Assembly (NCBI RefSeq): GCF_029906345.1
Contig: NZ_JARYGY010000001.1
Location: 780,851 to 844,850, forward strand
From: Aquimarina mycalae
Lineage (GTDB): Bacteria > Bacteroidota > Bacteroidia > Flavobacteriales > Flavobacteriaceae
Reading direction: 5' to 3'
Length of the DNA stretch: 64,000 nucleotides
Shown: piece after piece, positions 32,103 through 41,400 of the stretch
Layout: each line of letters starts with the position of its first letter
Position numbering within the stretch: position 1 is the first letter of the stretch
The notes under the pieces: generated by a model
Told to the model about the DNA's origin: nothing
What the model saw: only the letters and a program-made list of their open reading frames with translations
Databases searched by the model: none
Made by a program: the position numbers and the translations under genes

Positions 32103-33683
32103 TTAAACAATTTCACCCTGAGTTTTATCTAAACCACACACTTCCATAAATTCATTTGTAAAGACCGACATGGAAGGGATTGTCATCAAATGATTTCGAG
32201 CATCAATCCACGATGCTACAGAGGCAGTACCATACATTCTTTTTACTCTTTTTTCATTGAGATTAAAATTGATCTTACCCCAATGCAATGTATATGGTAT
32301 TTGTTCTTCTTCAAAGATACTCCATACAGCATTTAAAAATTCTCTTGAAGCTTTTCCATCTAATCCATCCATTTCTAAAACGCAGGTTTTAGAAAATTTA
32401 GTAAACCCTAAAGTTGCTTTCGTCCCTTTAACATAACGAAGTGAAAAACCACCAGGAAAGGGCTTTTGTTTATTTACTTCCATTATTAATTCTACTGCTC
32501 TAGCAGAATCTTCTGCGGTTATTCCTATAGCAGCACTAGCTACTTGCCCTCTAAATTTTGTAAAATTAAATATCTGCCCTATAGTCCCTGTTTGAGGGTC
32601 TCTAGGCTTAAATGCGTCTTTAAACATTACATTTACTAATGGAGGTATCATTACATCCGAAATAAAAGAAAGACGATCTAAAAGGCTAGAAATAATTCCT
32701 AATAAATCTTCTCCATATTTAAAGTTGCTAGACGGAAGTAAGTTTATTACATTTGGATCATAAGGCATTTTAAACATATACTTTAGGAAAGCTCCTTTTT
32801 TTGTGTTGTTTGGTTTGAAATTATGCAAATTAAAAAGTACTTCAAAATGATATAGCTCCTTGTTTGGTTCCTCGCCCTCTAAAACCAAATCACTAAAATC
32901 CAATTGTGTCATCGCCTTTTTTAAAGGAGCACTAAAGGGGATATTACCTATACGTCGTTCTTCTAATAAAAATTGAGATTCTGTTTCAATCATAACCCCA
33001 TGTATGAATCCAAAACTTCCAAAACTAACTAAAGCTGCATTGAATATTTCATCATCCTTGATTACCTCATCTACTTCTAATCGTTCTGTCCATGTATTAG
33101 AAGCTACAGGGTAGGATGCACGTTCAATCCAGACATGTTTATCAGCCCCTGAAACAATATGAAGTCCTACTACAAAATCTTGAATAGCACCTACTTTAAA
33201 GGCTGCTCCATGGGTTCCTGTTGAAAGTGCTCCCGCAATGGTTTGCCCATTACTGCCTCCAGAAGCTTTAATAGAGCGTTGTGGTTTTTTTTGAGAAAGT
33301 CTCGTGTTAATTTGATGAATTTTAGTTCCACATTGTAAAAAATACAAATCTTCAGAGCTTTTAGCATATCCTGCGTTTATATCTTGATTGATTACTCTAA
33401 ATGAAAACGTTAAAGAAAGGGTGTCAATAATACCTCCATCGGTTACACCTACTTTTGAAAACGACCAACCTCTACCTAAAGCTCTTAATCTTATGTTTCT
33501 ATCGATAGCATGATTTATTAACCATTGAAAATTTCTAGTTGTAGCACGGTATCTATTCCACCCTGTTCCCCCTTTAGGATTCCTTAATTTAAACGAAGCA
33601 TCCCTAATTAGTTTTTGAGTAAAATTTTCGTGAGAATTTGTCCATTGCGATTTCGGTCGTAAACTAATACCTTCTGGAATCAT
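32103..33683 (-). CDS. FAD-linked oxidase (VAO/GULO-like family)
   Basis: A 526-residue flavoprotein with a PCMH-type FAD-binding domain: RATTRNFQWLINHAIDRNIR, then LRALGRGWSF at residues 43-72, and KASGGSNGQTIAGALSTGTHG at about 138-158, the signature of aldonolactone oxidase/gulonolactone oxidase relatives. The C-terminal half has the substrate-domain features (SLRYVKGTKATLGFTKFSKT and LHWGKINF). It should oxidise an alcohol or sugar lactone with FAD; the substrate is unknown. No signal peptide is visible. The Bor-like lipoprotein gene lies 12 bases upstream in the same direction, suggesting an operon. Confidence 0.88.
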   Translation of the reverse strand: MIPEGISLRPKSQWTNSHENFTQKLIRDASFKLRNPKGGTGWNRYRATTRNFQWLINHAIDRNIRLRALGRGWSFSKVGVTDGGIIDTLSLTFSFRVINQDINAGYAKSSEDLYFLQCGTKIHQINTRLSQKKPQRSIKASGGSNGQTIAGALSTGTHGAAFKVGAIQDFVVGLHIVSGADKHVWIERASYPVASNTWTERLEVDEVIKDDEIFNAALVSFGSFGFIHGVMIETESQFLLEERRIGNIPFSAPLKKAMTQLDFSDLVLEGEEPNKELYHFEVLFNLHNFKPNNTKKGAFLKYMFKMPYDPNVINLLPSSNFKYGEDLLGIISSLLDRLSFISDVMIPPLVNVMFKDAFKPRDPQTGTIGQIFNFTKFRGQVASAAIGITAEDSARAVELIMEVNKQKPFPGGFSLRYVKGTKATLGFTKFSKTCVLEMDGLDGKASREFLNAVWSIFEEEQIPYTLHWGKINFNLNEKRVKRMYGTASVASWIDARNHLMTIPSMSVFTNEFMEVCGLDKTQGEIV

Positions 33684-33695
33684 AGTGTTTCTTTT

Positions 33696-34070
33696 TTAAG
33701 ATTGTTGTTCTCCTTCATCGGTTTCAGCACATTCGTATTTGATTGTTCTATGATTCACCATTCCTAGCGTTACAAGAGTAAGTAAAAAATCTCCGAAAGA
33801 GCTTCTAACTTCTACTGAAGCCAACGCATTATTCTCACAATAACATTCAGTATCTTTTGATTCTGTTTGAACAAGAATTTCGTCAGTTCCACCAATACCC
33901 CACCAATACTTCCAATGCGAGACCGTTTGACACTCTTCATTATCTAAAGTATTACTATGATAACTGCCAATAACCTTAGTTGACATACAGGATGACATAC
34001 CTATCAATACAAATAGAACTAGCATATACTGTTTTAACTTTCTTTTCATAGAAATTGTTTTCATATCCAA
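33696..34070 (-). CDS. Bor-like lipoprotein
   Basis: A 124-residue protein with a lipoprotein signal (MLVLFVLIGMSSCMST; lipid Cys about 28). The segment SHWKYWWGIGGTDEILVQTE and the C-terminal ASVEVRSSFGDFLLTLVTLG, then HRTIKYEC resemble the lambda Bor/Iss family, where a conserved C-terminal Cys and a LTLGxxxxxTIxYxC pattern occur. Bor helps serum resistance in enterobacteria; here the role is unknown. A second possible start at the Met of MKRKLKQYM is eight codons in. It sits just beyond the prophage end. Confidence 0.6.
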   Translation of the reverse strand: MDMKTISMKRKLKQYMLVLFVLIGMSSCMSTKVIGSYHSNTLDNEECQTVSHWKYWWGIGGTDEILVQTESKDTECYCENNALASVEVRSSFGDFLLTLVTLGMVNHRTIKYECAETDEGEQQS

Positions 34071-34302
34071 TTCGAATTAAGTAATAATAAAAAGCAACTA
34101 AATAAGTAGTATTGCAGACCAAAGAACCACTAATGTTAACTAAGTAGCATCACTGCAAAATAATATAGGAGGTAATAAAAGTACAAAACTAATTATTACA
34201 TAACAAAATGCAAATCAATTGTTTGCAGATATTATAAGTGTAGAATTCTTTCTGTATAGATTAACAGTATTTTTTAATAAACATAACTTTAGGTCTTGAT
34301 CC

Positions 34303-34328
34303 AAAAAAAACCTCTAATTTCTTAGAGG
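34303..34328 (-). terminator. Terminator after lipocalin-like lipoprotein
   Basis: The minus strand reads CCTCTAAGAAATTAGAGG, a stem of seven pairs around a four-base loop, followed by eight T. It ends the leftward lipoprotein gene 25 bases after its stop. Confidence 0.8.
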
Positions 34329-34352
34329 CTCTTTATTAATAGATCTTAGAGG

Positions 34353-34760
34353 TTATTTGGTAAATGTTTCTACTAACGTTCCTTCTCCACTTATAACTGT
34401 ACTCCATTTAAGAGTAGTTTCAGTAAGTTCTGTAATTTCTAATTCATATACTTCTGATCCCGGATCAGCATCATCCCAAGTAACAGTAAGGTCATTATTG
34501 TTTTTACTCCATTTACCAGTCTCCAGAACATCTGCTCCATTAGCCCCAGAGCTTTTATAAGTAAAAATTGTTTTATTATCAGAGGTAAATTCTACTATAT
34601 CCTGAGATGTGACCTGATTTCCGTTTAGCAAACTAGATTGCTTGATCCATATCCCAGTGAGCTCTACTCCTTGATTATTCTCTAAATTGTTGTCATCATC
34701 ACTTGAGCAAGCAATCAAAGTCATTGATAAAATCATAAAAATTAGTCTAGGTCTCTTCAT
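34353..34760 (-). CDS. Lipocalin-like lipoprotein
   Basis: A lipoprotein with signal MKRPRLIFMILSMTLIACSS (lipid Cys at residue 18) and an acidic spacer DDDNN. A beta-rich domain of about 100 residues follows, with GIWIKQSSLLNGNQVTSQDI and TGKWSKNNNDLTVTWDDADP. This pattern is typical of Bacteroidetes lipocalin-like (DUF4923/lipocalin_4-type) lipoproteins of unknown ligand. An in-frame upstream ATG adds 33 residues that hide the signal, so the downstream ATG with a proper signal peptide was chosen. Function unknown. Confidence 0.75.
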   Translation of the reverse strand: MKRPRLIFMILSMTLIACSSDDDNNLENNQGVELTGIWIKQSSLLNGNQVTSQDIVEFTSDNKTIFTYKSSGANGADVLETGKWSKNNNDLTVTWDDADPGSEVYELEITELTETTLKWSTVISGEGTLVETFTK

Positions 34761-34860
34761 CTTTAATTTGGTTTTAATATTAGTAAAATAATTACAGAGG
34801 TTATGATATTCATAGTGGAATTCCACAAAACTCGTATTTCTGAGTTCAAATAAAAGCAAT

Positions 34861-34888
34861 TCTTTTTAAAAAGACACATATATGTGTC
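34861..34888. promoter_or_regulatory. Two fused palindromes upstream of XRE regulator
   Basis: TCTTTTTAAAAAGA (34861-34874) and GACACATATATGTGTC (34873-34888) are both perfect inverted repeats and share two bases. They lie 35 bases before the ATG of the XRE regulator and between divergent genes. They look like operator sites for that regulator or another dimeric factor. Confidence 0.5.
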
Positions 34889-34923
34889 CGAAAAAACAAA
34901 CTAAGACTATCATTTTTACGTGA

Positions 34924-35142
34924 ATGTTTAACAAAGAAGAAATATCAGTTATAAAAAACACAGGTGATCGTATCCGAGAACTTAGAGAAAAGAAGGGGCT
35001 ATCTCAAGATAGATTAGCCATCGAAGCTGATATACCAAAAAATCAAATAGGTCGTATAGAAAGATATGAGATCAATACAACCATACTCACACTGCATAAG
35101 ATCGCTAAAGCTTTGGATGTAGATATATGCAAATTGTTTTAG
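34924..35142 (+). CDS. XRE-family transcriptional regulator
   Basis: A 72-residue minimal HTH protein: IRELREKKGLSQDRLAIEAD and IPKNQIGRIERYEINTTILT (residues 18-57) give the classic XRE fold with its recognition helix near residues 39-50, and LHKIAKALDVDICKLF completes it. Such single-domain proteins are dimeric regulators. Two palindromes lie just upstream, suggesting autoregulation. The ROCO gene follows after 88 bases in the same direction, so it may be its regulator. Confidence 0.9.
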   Translation: MFNKEEISVIKNTGDRIRELREKKGLSQDRLAIEADIPKNQIGRIERYEINTTILTLHKIAKALDVDICKLF

Positions 35143-35230
35143 AAAATTGATTAGCTCATTATTAATAGAAGCTTTAAAATACTCACTAGTTTCTATGTCT
35201 TTATAATAGAACAATATCTTAAGCCTTAAA

Positions 35231-37168
35231 ATGACTACTAGTAATATAAAAATTGCAATAGAAAGAATAAATCAAGTAAAGGAAAATAGACTACGATACT
35301 TGAATTTAAGTGGATTAAGTTTGACCGAAATACCAATAGACATTTCGGACATGTTTTATTTACTTGATATCGACTTAAGTCATAACCAACTTCTCAATTT
35401 TCCAGACTCGATAACAGAATTAGACAACCTTCAATTTTTAGATATTAGTAACAATAGTATTAAAGATGTCCATTTTAAATTAGGGAAATATTACTCTTTA
35501 AAAGAAATTAATATATCAAGTAATGATTTCAACTTTATACCCAAAGAATTATTTTTTCTTAATGATGACACTAAAATAATTTTTGATGACAACCCCTTTC
35601 TAAAAGGTCTACCTCCTGAATTAGAATCTCAAGATAATCTACTATATATAAATTATTACGTAGATGCTTTAAAAAAAACAAATAATAGAAAACGATTATT
35701 TGAAACTAAGTTATTGCTAGTAGGAAAAGGAAATGTTGGCAAAACTACATTAATGAAAACTCTTAAAAACCCATCGAATGAAATCAAAATTGGAAATGAA
35801 AAACCTACTCATGGTATTAATATAGAAACCATGAATCACCCTATGTATTTTCCTGCTAAGTTGCCTTATTATTCTCTAGAAGATTATGAAAATATTTATT
35901 TCATTGGCTATGAAGAAGATATTGATGTAGAATTTTATCAAAATGGTGAACCAATGGAAAAAACTATTATGGTTGAGACTCATACACATATTTCAGAATA
36001 TCTGAAATCCGGTGATTTCGATGACCATCTAATTGAATTAAGAGTTTCAGAAGAACCCTACCATATTGATAATAGTGCTTTTTTTGAGAAAGACATTAGA
36101 ATTAACTTATGGGATTTTGGGGGTCAAGAGTTATTATATGGAACTCATCAATTTTTTCTAACACAAAGGTCTGTATATCTTTTTGTATGGGATTCGCGTC
36201 CTGATAATGAAGAGGAAAGTTTTGATTACTGGTTAAATGTAATTCAACGCTTAAGTAATGATAGTCCTATTATCATAGTAATGAATAAATTAGATAACGG
36301 GATTAAAAACATTGATGAAGTAAGCTATAAAGAACGATTTAAAAATATAATAGGTTTTTATAGAGTTTCTTGTGTCAGCAAAGAAGGGATAAAAGATTTG
36401 ATAGATAAGATTACCAACACAATCGTAGAGCTGCCCCATATAGCTGATGAAGTACCTAAATCATGGGATGATATTAGAAAAAAACTCAAAGAATTAAATA
36501 AGGATTTTATCACATATCAGGAGTTTGAAACAATTTGTAATTTGAACAATAAGTGGTACACTACTTTTTTAAGTTCCTACCTAAATGATTTAGGAGATAT
36601 TGTTCATTTCAAAGATGATTTTGCATTGAAAGATTTAGTCATTACCAACCCTGATTGGTTGACAAAAGCTATCTATGAGTTAATCCATTCTTTAGAAATT
36701 CAAAAAAATGATGGATTATTTAATGCCGACGATTTATCAAAACTTCTTGATGAAACAAAATACCCATCAGTAAATTATCACAAAATTTTATTATTGATGG
36801 AAAAATTTGAGATATGCTTTAAAGTAATAGGCTCTAATAATCTATATATCATTCCCACATTATTGCAAGCAATGCCCCCAGATTCTATAAATAAATCTCA
36901 ATTTGAGATACCTGAATCTTTAAAATACGAAATATATTATGAGTTTATGCCTTCTGGTCTTATTGAAAGACTAATTTGTCGATTGAAGGACTTTCTTAAA
37001 GGTAATCATTTTTGGAAATATGGAGCTGTTTTTAAAAATGAGCTAAGTGAAGCTTTAGTAATTTTAAATAAGCCAAAAAAAACAATAAAACTGTATGTAA
37101 CAGGTAATGTAAAATCTACATTGTACTCATTAATAACACAAGAAATAAAACGAATCCATAAATTTTGA
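35231..37168 (+). CDS. ROCO-family GTPase (LRR-Roc-COR)
   Basis: A 645-residue protein with four to five leucine-rich repeats (residues 20-130; LRYLNLSGLSLTEIP, LLDIDLSHNQL). A Ras-like Roc domain has the P-loop GKGNVGKT at 165-172, switch residues THGI at 193-196, DFGGQE at 295-300, NKLD at 352-355 and a G5-like SCVSKEG at 380-386. A COR-like dimerisation region (about 404-645) follows. An insertion of roughly 85 residues lies between switch I and DFGGQE, longer than usual. ROCO proteins are GTP-dependent switches. The gene ends near a reading-frame junction that may have cost it a C-terminal piece. Confidence 0.85.
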   Translation: MTTSNIKIAIERINQVKENRLRYLNLSGLSLTEIPIDISDMFYLLDIDLSHNQLLNFPDSITELDNLQFLDISNNSIKDVHFKLGKYYSLKEINISSNDFNFIPKELFFLNDDTKIIFDDNPFLKGLPPELESQDNLLYINYYVDALKKTNNRKRLFETKLLLVGKGNVGKTTLMKTLKNPSNEIKIGNEKPTHGINIETMNHPMYFPAKLPYYSLEDYENIYFIGYEEDIDVEFYQNGEPMEKTIMVETHTHISEYLKSGDFDDHLIELRVSEEPYHIDNSAFFEKDIRINLWDFGGQELLYGTHQFFLTQRSVYLFVWDSRPDNEEESFDYWLNVIQRLSNDSPIIIVMNKLDNGIKNIDEVSYKERFKNIIGFYRVSCVSKEGIKDLIDKITNTIVELPHIADEVPKSWDDIRKKLKELNKDFITYQEFETICNLNNKWYTTFLSSYLNDLGDIVHFKDDFALKDLVITNPDWLTKAIYELIHSLEIQKNDGLFNADDLSKLLDETKYPSVNYHKILLLMEKFEICFKVIGSNNLYIIPTLLQAMPPDSINKSQFEIPESLKYEIYYEFMPSGLIERLICRLKDFLKGNHFWKYGAVFKNELSEALVILNKPKKTIKLYVTGNVKSTLYSLITQEIKRIHKF

Positions 37169-37793
37169 AATTTATGATGCTACTAACGACAGAATCATTA
37201 CTATTGATAAAACTCAAAATTTTGAAATTGACAAACATTATGGAGATGTATTTCAAGCATATAGTATTGCTAGTCCAGCACTAAACACTATGGCAGATAT
37301 CATTGATTTTGAGTTTGCAAATGTTACCACAAAAGATAAAATTTTTAATAATAATCAGATTACACTTTTGATTGATAGTAGTGAAGATATCACAACACTC
37401 AGTCCTACTTTTGAGCTTAGTTCTGGTGCAAAATTATATATCGGAACCATTGAGCAAACGTCAGTAGAGAATAGTATAGATTTTAGCAATCCAGTATTGT
37501 TTAATGTATTATCCGAAGATCAATCTATTATTGAAGAATGGACAGTTACGGTTAAGTTAAGTTCTGGCAATGTAACCTATTATAAAAAAGATGCTGTTTG
37601 TTATGAAGGTGGTGCTATAAAAATAGTCTCTACCCAAAATAACGAGGAGGTAGAACTCATTAAAGACGGTATCACTTTTTCTAAACAAACGATAGTAAAT
37701 GGTGAAACTATATTTAACAATCTGGAAATTGCTACTTACGAAGTTAAAATAGGCAGTATCATCAAAGAAATCATAATTAATTTAAAAGAATAA
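37149..37793 (+). pseudogene. Surface-protein fragment, 5' truncated or fused by frameshift to ROCO gene
   Basis: This frame is open from just inside the ROCO 3' end but its first ATG is at 37290 (167 codons from there). The product from that ATG (IIDFEFANVTTKDKIFNNNQ, then SSGAKLYIGTIEQTSVENSI) matches the repeat domain of Bacteroidetes surface lipoproteins (DUF5018-like beta-sandwich). It lacks any signal peptide or lipobox. Upstream codons (EIYDATNDRIITIDKTQNFE) also read like protein, and removing one T from the TTTT at 37163-37166 would join the ROCO frame to it. It is either a decayed 5' end or a one-base frameshift. An expressed short protein from 37290 is also possible. Confidence 0.5.
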
Positions 37794-37795
37794 TC

Positions 37796-38194
37796 ATGAA
37801 AATAAAATCATACATTTTCGTAATAATCATCTGTATCTTATTTAGTAATTGTTCTAATGATGAAACCGTACCTGTTACAACTATAGTTCCTAAGAGTATT
37901 GCTTTTGTAAAACAAGATGGTACCGCTATCTCATTATTTGATTGTATTAACCCTAATGAAAACTACGCTATAATGATACGTGTAGATGGAGAAGGTGAAG
38001 GTGAAGTACGAACTACAACTGTAGAATATACTATAAATGGAATAATATACAGTATGACATTTAACAAAATCGAAAGTCAATTAAACCAAATAACGCTTGC
38101 AGAAGGAGAAAATATTGCACAATTAGTGGATACAGGATTTATTGCTAAAATTACATACATTACCGCTCCAGCTGAGTTTGAGTTAGTAGAATAG
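37796..38194 (+). CDS. Lipoprotein of unknown function
   Basis: A 132-residue protein with a lipoprotein signal peptide (SYIFVIIICILFSNCSND; lipid Cys at residue 19) and an acidic/neutral beta-rich domain (DCINPNENYAIMIRVDGEGE, then VRTTTVEYTINGIIYS). It starts two bases after the surface-protein fragment, so the two were probably one operon. No ligand or family is recognised; such small lipoproteins are frequent in flavobacteria. Confidence 0.7.
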   Translation: MKIKSYIFVIIICILFSNCSNDETVPVTTIVPKSIAFVKQDGTAISLFDCINPNENYAIMIRVDGEGEGEVRTTTVEYTINGIIYSMTFNKIESQLNQITLAEGENIAQLVDTGFIAKITYITAPAEFELVE

Positions 38195-38245
38195 ATTTAA
38201 CCTAATAATCAAAACATCAAAAAAATATAAATATAGACTAACAAA

Positions 38246-38276
38246 CCCCTAACATTATGATGTTAGGGGTTTTATT
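38246..38276 (+). terminator. Terminator after lipoprotein gene
   Basis: CCCCTAACAT pairs with ATGTTAGGGG around a four-base loop, followed by TTTTATT. It lies 52 bases after the rightward lipoprotein stop. Confidence 0.8.
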
Positions 38277-38333
38277 ATGAGTATTTCTATTTGATCATCC
38301 TCAAATAGTGTAGTGGAACATATATAAAACAAA

Positions 38334-38360
38334 ACCCCTATACTTTATTGTATAGAGGTT
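38334..38360 (-). terminator. Terminator for large T9SS protein
   Basis: On the minus strand, CCTCTATAC and GTATAGGGG pair (one mismatch) around a six-base loop and run into GTTTT. It lies 60 bases past the leftward gene's stop. Confidence 0.6.
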
Positions 38361-38419
38361 CTGAAGTAAAACACACATTTATTAATAATTCTTTCTTTTT
38401 AAGAAGAAATTAAACACTA

Positions 38420-41400
38420 TTAATTTCTAATTAGTTTCATTGTTTCTTTCACATTATCCATAGAAACTTCTAAGAAGTACATACCTCTAGAGTAATTTGA
38501 TAAATCAATCTGAGCAGTAGTTTCTGAAGTATCTAATGAATTCTTAGACGCTATCATTTTACCCGCTACATCAAAAACTCTATAAGAAACCTCTGTTGCA
38601 TTTCTCCATTGAATATTAAATATATCTCTTGATGGATTTGGAAATAAGCTCAAAGCAGGTTTATTCTCAAAATCTACTACACTAAGTAGGTTACCTTCTA
38701 TAGATAGATTATCAATAACAACTCCTTCTTGATTAACTGCTCCATCCGTCACAAAATTAAATCTAAAAATAAAGCTTTGCTCATTTGTTAAAGCAGCAAG
38801 ATCATAGCTATATTCTTTCATAGTTGAATCTGTTCCTGTCCATTGCGCACCAGGACAATTAAAACAGTTAGCATTATTAGGTAGCGTATTACTGTTATAC
38901 CAATTTAAATCATTTGCAGATCCAAGGATATTCCAGCTTTCTCCTCCATTAAGAGAATATTCTACATTCATAAAATCCCAATCTAACTCTATATCAAATG
39001 CCATATTAAATTTTAAAACAGGATCTTCAATTGTCGTCAAGTCATAACAATTAGAAATCAAATGACTAACAACTCCATTTGCATAGTTCCCGTCTAAATT
39101 GGTTCCGTATACATTTTGCCCAGATTCTGCAGTATTAAGAAGTGCTCCCGAAGGTACTCCTCGCTCCCATTCTCCTCCTATCGTTAACAAATTATCATTA
39201 CTACTTTCAAATTCATTTATACCTACAGTAGTACTATTATTCTTATTAAAAGATAAAGAACCCGTGTTATTTACAGAAAATGCATCGCTAAGCATAAGGA
39301 CAGTAAAGTTTAATGAATGATTTCCTAACTCTGTCACATTTGTTTCAGGAAAATCTATATCTGCCGTACTTCCTGTTGTTAAATTACCAGTCCAAGATTG
39401 ATTAATAGCATTACCTCCATCTACCTTATACTGAACATTGAAAGCAGTCACTGTATTGGTCCCATTATTTTTTATTGTAACTTTTGGAGAAATACTGTTA
39501 CAAATAATTTGACTATTATTATCAATAGATACTGATGCTAATTGTAAATCATTAGCTACCGCGATCACTGGGATATCAGATCGCCATACTCCACGTCCAT
39601 AAGTAGCTGCGGTAATATTTCCATCATTTATATTAATTTCTATGTCTCTTACCGCTACGTTAGGAAGATTATTTAAAAATGGTTCCCAAGTATTGGCTGT
39701 GTCATCCAATCGATACACCCCTAAACTAGTTCCTACAAAAATAGGGTTGTCTGTATGTAAAGATTGATGTTTCACAACTAGTTTAACATCACTTGGTAAA
39801 TTAAACGATATGTTACTAAAATCAGTACCACCATTTATAGACTTGTATACAGCATTAGCTGTAGTGACATATACTATAGAATTATCGGTACTGTTAACCG
39901 CAACACTAGTAATAGTTTCTCCTGTAAATGTTTCTATATTACTAAAAGTACTTCCACGGTCTTCACTTTTATGTAATTCACTTCCAAAAAACACATAAAT
40001 ATAATTGGTCTCTAATGGATCGATTTCTACACCATTTAGCCTTGACGAAAATGCTTGAGAGATCTTAGTGAAGCTACCATTATCTAATCTATATAGGCTA
40101 CTGTATCCTGCATATAATTCTCCTTCTTTACTCATTTTTAGTGGCGTAATCCAATTACCACCTTCGGGAGCACTAATAGATCCTGCTAATGAAGCACCCG
40201 CATCATTAGAAATATACAATCCTCCTCCATTCTGAATAAACCCATAATATTTATCTGGATTATTAGGATCGATTGCAGTGTCCATTCCATCAGCTCCATA
40301 ATAATTTTTCCAATTACTATTACTATAAGCATATCCACCATTATCTTGTAATCCTCCAACCATATTTGCCGAAGTTTTTGTAGAAACTGCTATACGATAG
40401 AACTGTCCAATTGCCAAACCTTCTGTTAAATCTACAGTCGAGTTTCCATCAGCAGATCTATATAAACCTCCATCTGTTCCAAAGAAGATTGCGCCATTAA
40501 TATCTCTAATCATATGGATATCTGCATGCGTATATGTAGATCCACTTGGCGCACTCCAACTATTCCATTGAACAAAAGAAGTACCCTCATTGGTAGATTT
40601 ATATACATCTAAAACGCCTACATAAATGTCATTCTTGTTATTGTCCGAAACTTCGAAACCTAAATCATACCAGGCCTGACCAGATCCACCAAATAAATCT
40701 TGACTAGCATCATCCAACCTCGTAAAAGTATCTGCAGAATCCTCTGACCTATAAATTCCTTGAAACGTAAAATTATTTGCTGCACTTAATACATATACAT
40801 TATTAACCGCATCTGAAGTAACAGCTAATGCTATTCTACCTCCAGCAGCTGGTAGTCCAGTAGAAGCTAAACTAAATGTATCTCCATTATCTATAGACTT
40901 AAACACTTGATTTTCAGTAGCAGCATAAATTACATTAGAATCCCCAGGTTTTAACTTTACATCATCCAAGTCTTGTGATAAGGTTCTTGTAAAAGTAGCA
41001 CCGTTATCTGTTGATTTGTAGAATCCTCTATTAGAAGACACAAATATTTTATCATTATCAACTGGATCTATATACAACTCATTAATAGTAGAGCTAGTAT
41101 CAGAAAAAGACAATCCTGTTGAATTCCAGGTTGTCCCTCCATTTGTTGATTTCAATACACCTAAACTATAAGAATCCCCAGCATCATCATCTCCTGTACC
41201 GATATAAATAATATCAGAATCTCTAGGATCTATGGCAATAGCAGAAACTCCTATTTGTAATAAATTATCTGATAAAGGAGTCCAAGTTGTTCCTGAATCG
41301 GTAGACTTCCATATTCCTCCTGCAGGAGCTCCTACATAATACGTATTTGGGTTGCTAGGATCCACAGCGATAACATTAACACGTCCTTGCCCTGATGACC

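Noticed and set aside
34353..34859. A longer lipoprotein start 33 codons upstream
   Set aside because: The upstream residues would bury the signal peptide and lipobox; the downstream ATG gives a standard lipoprotein N-terminus.
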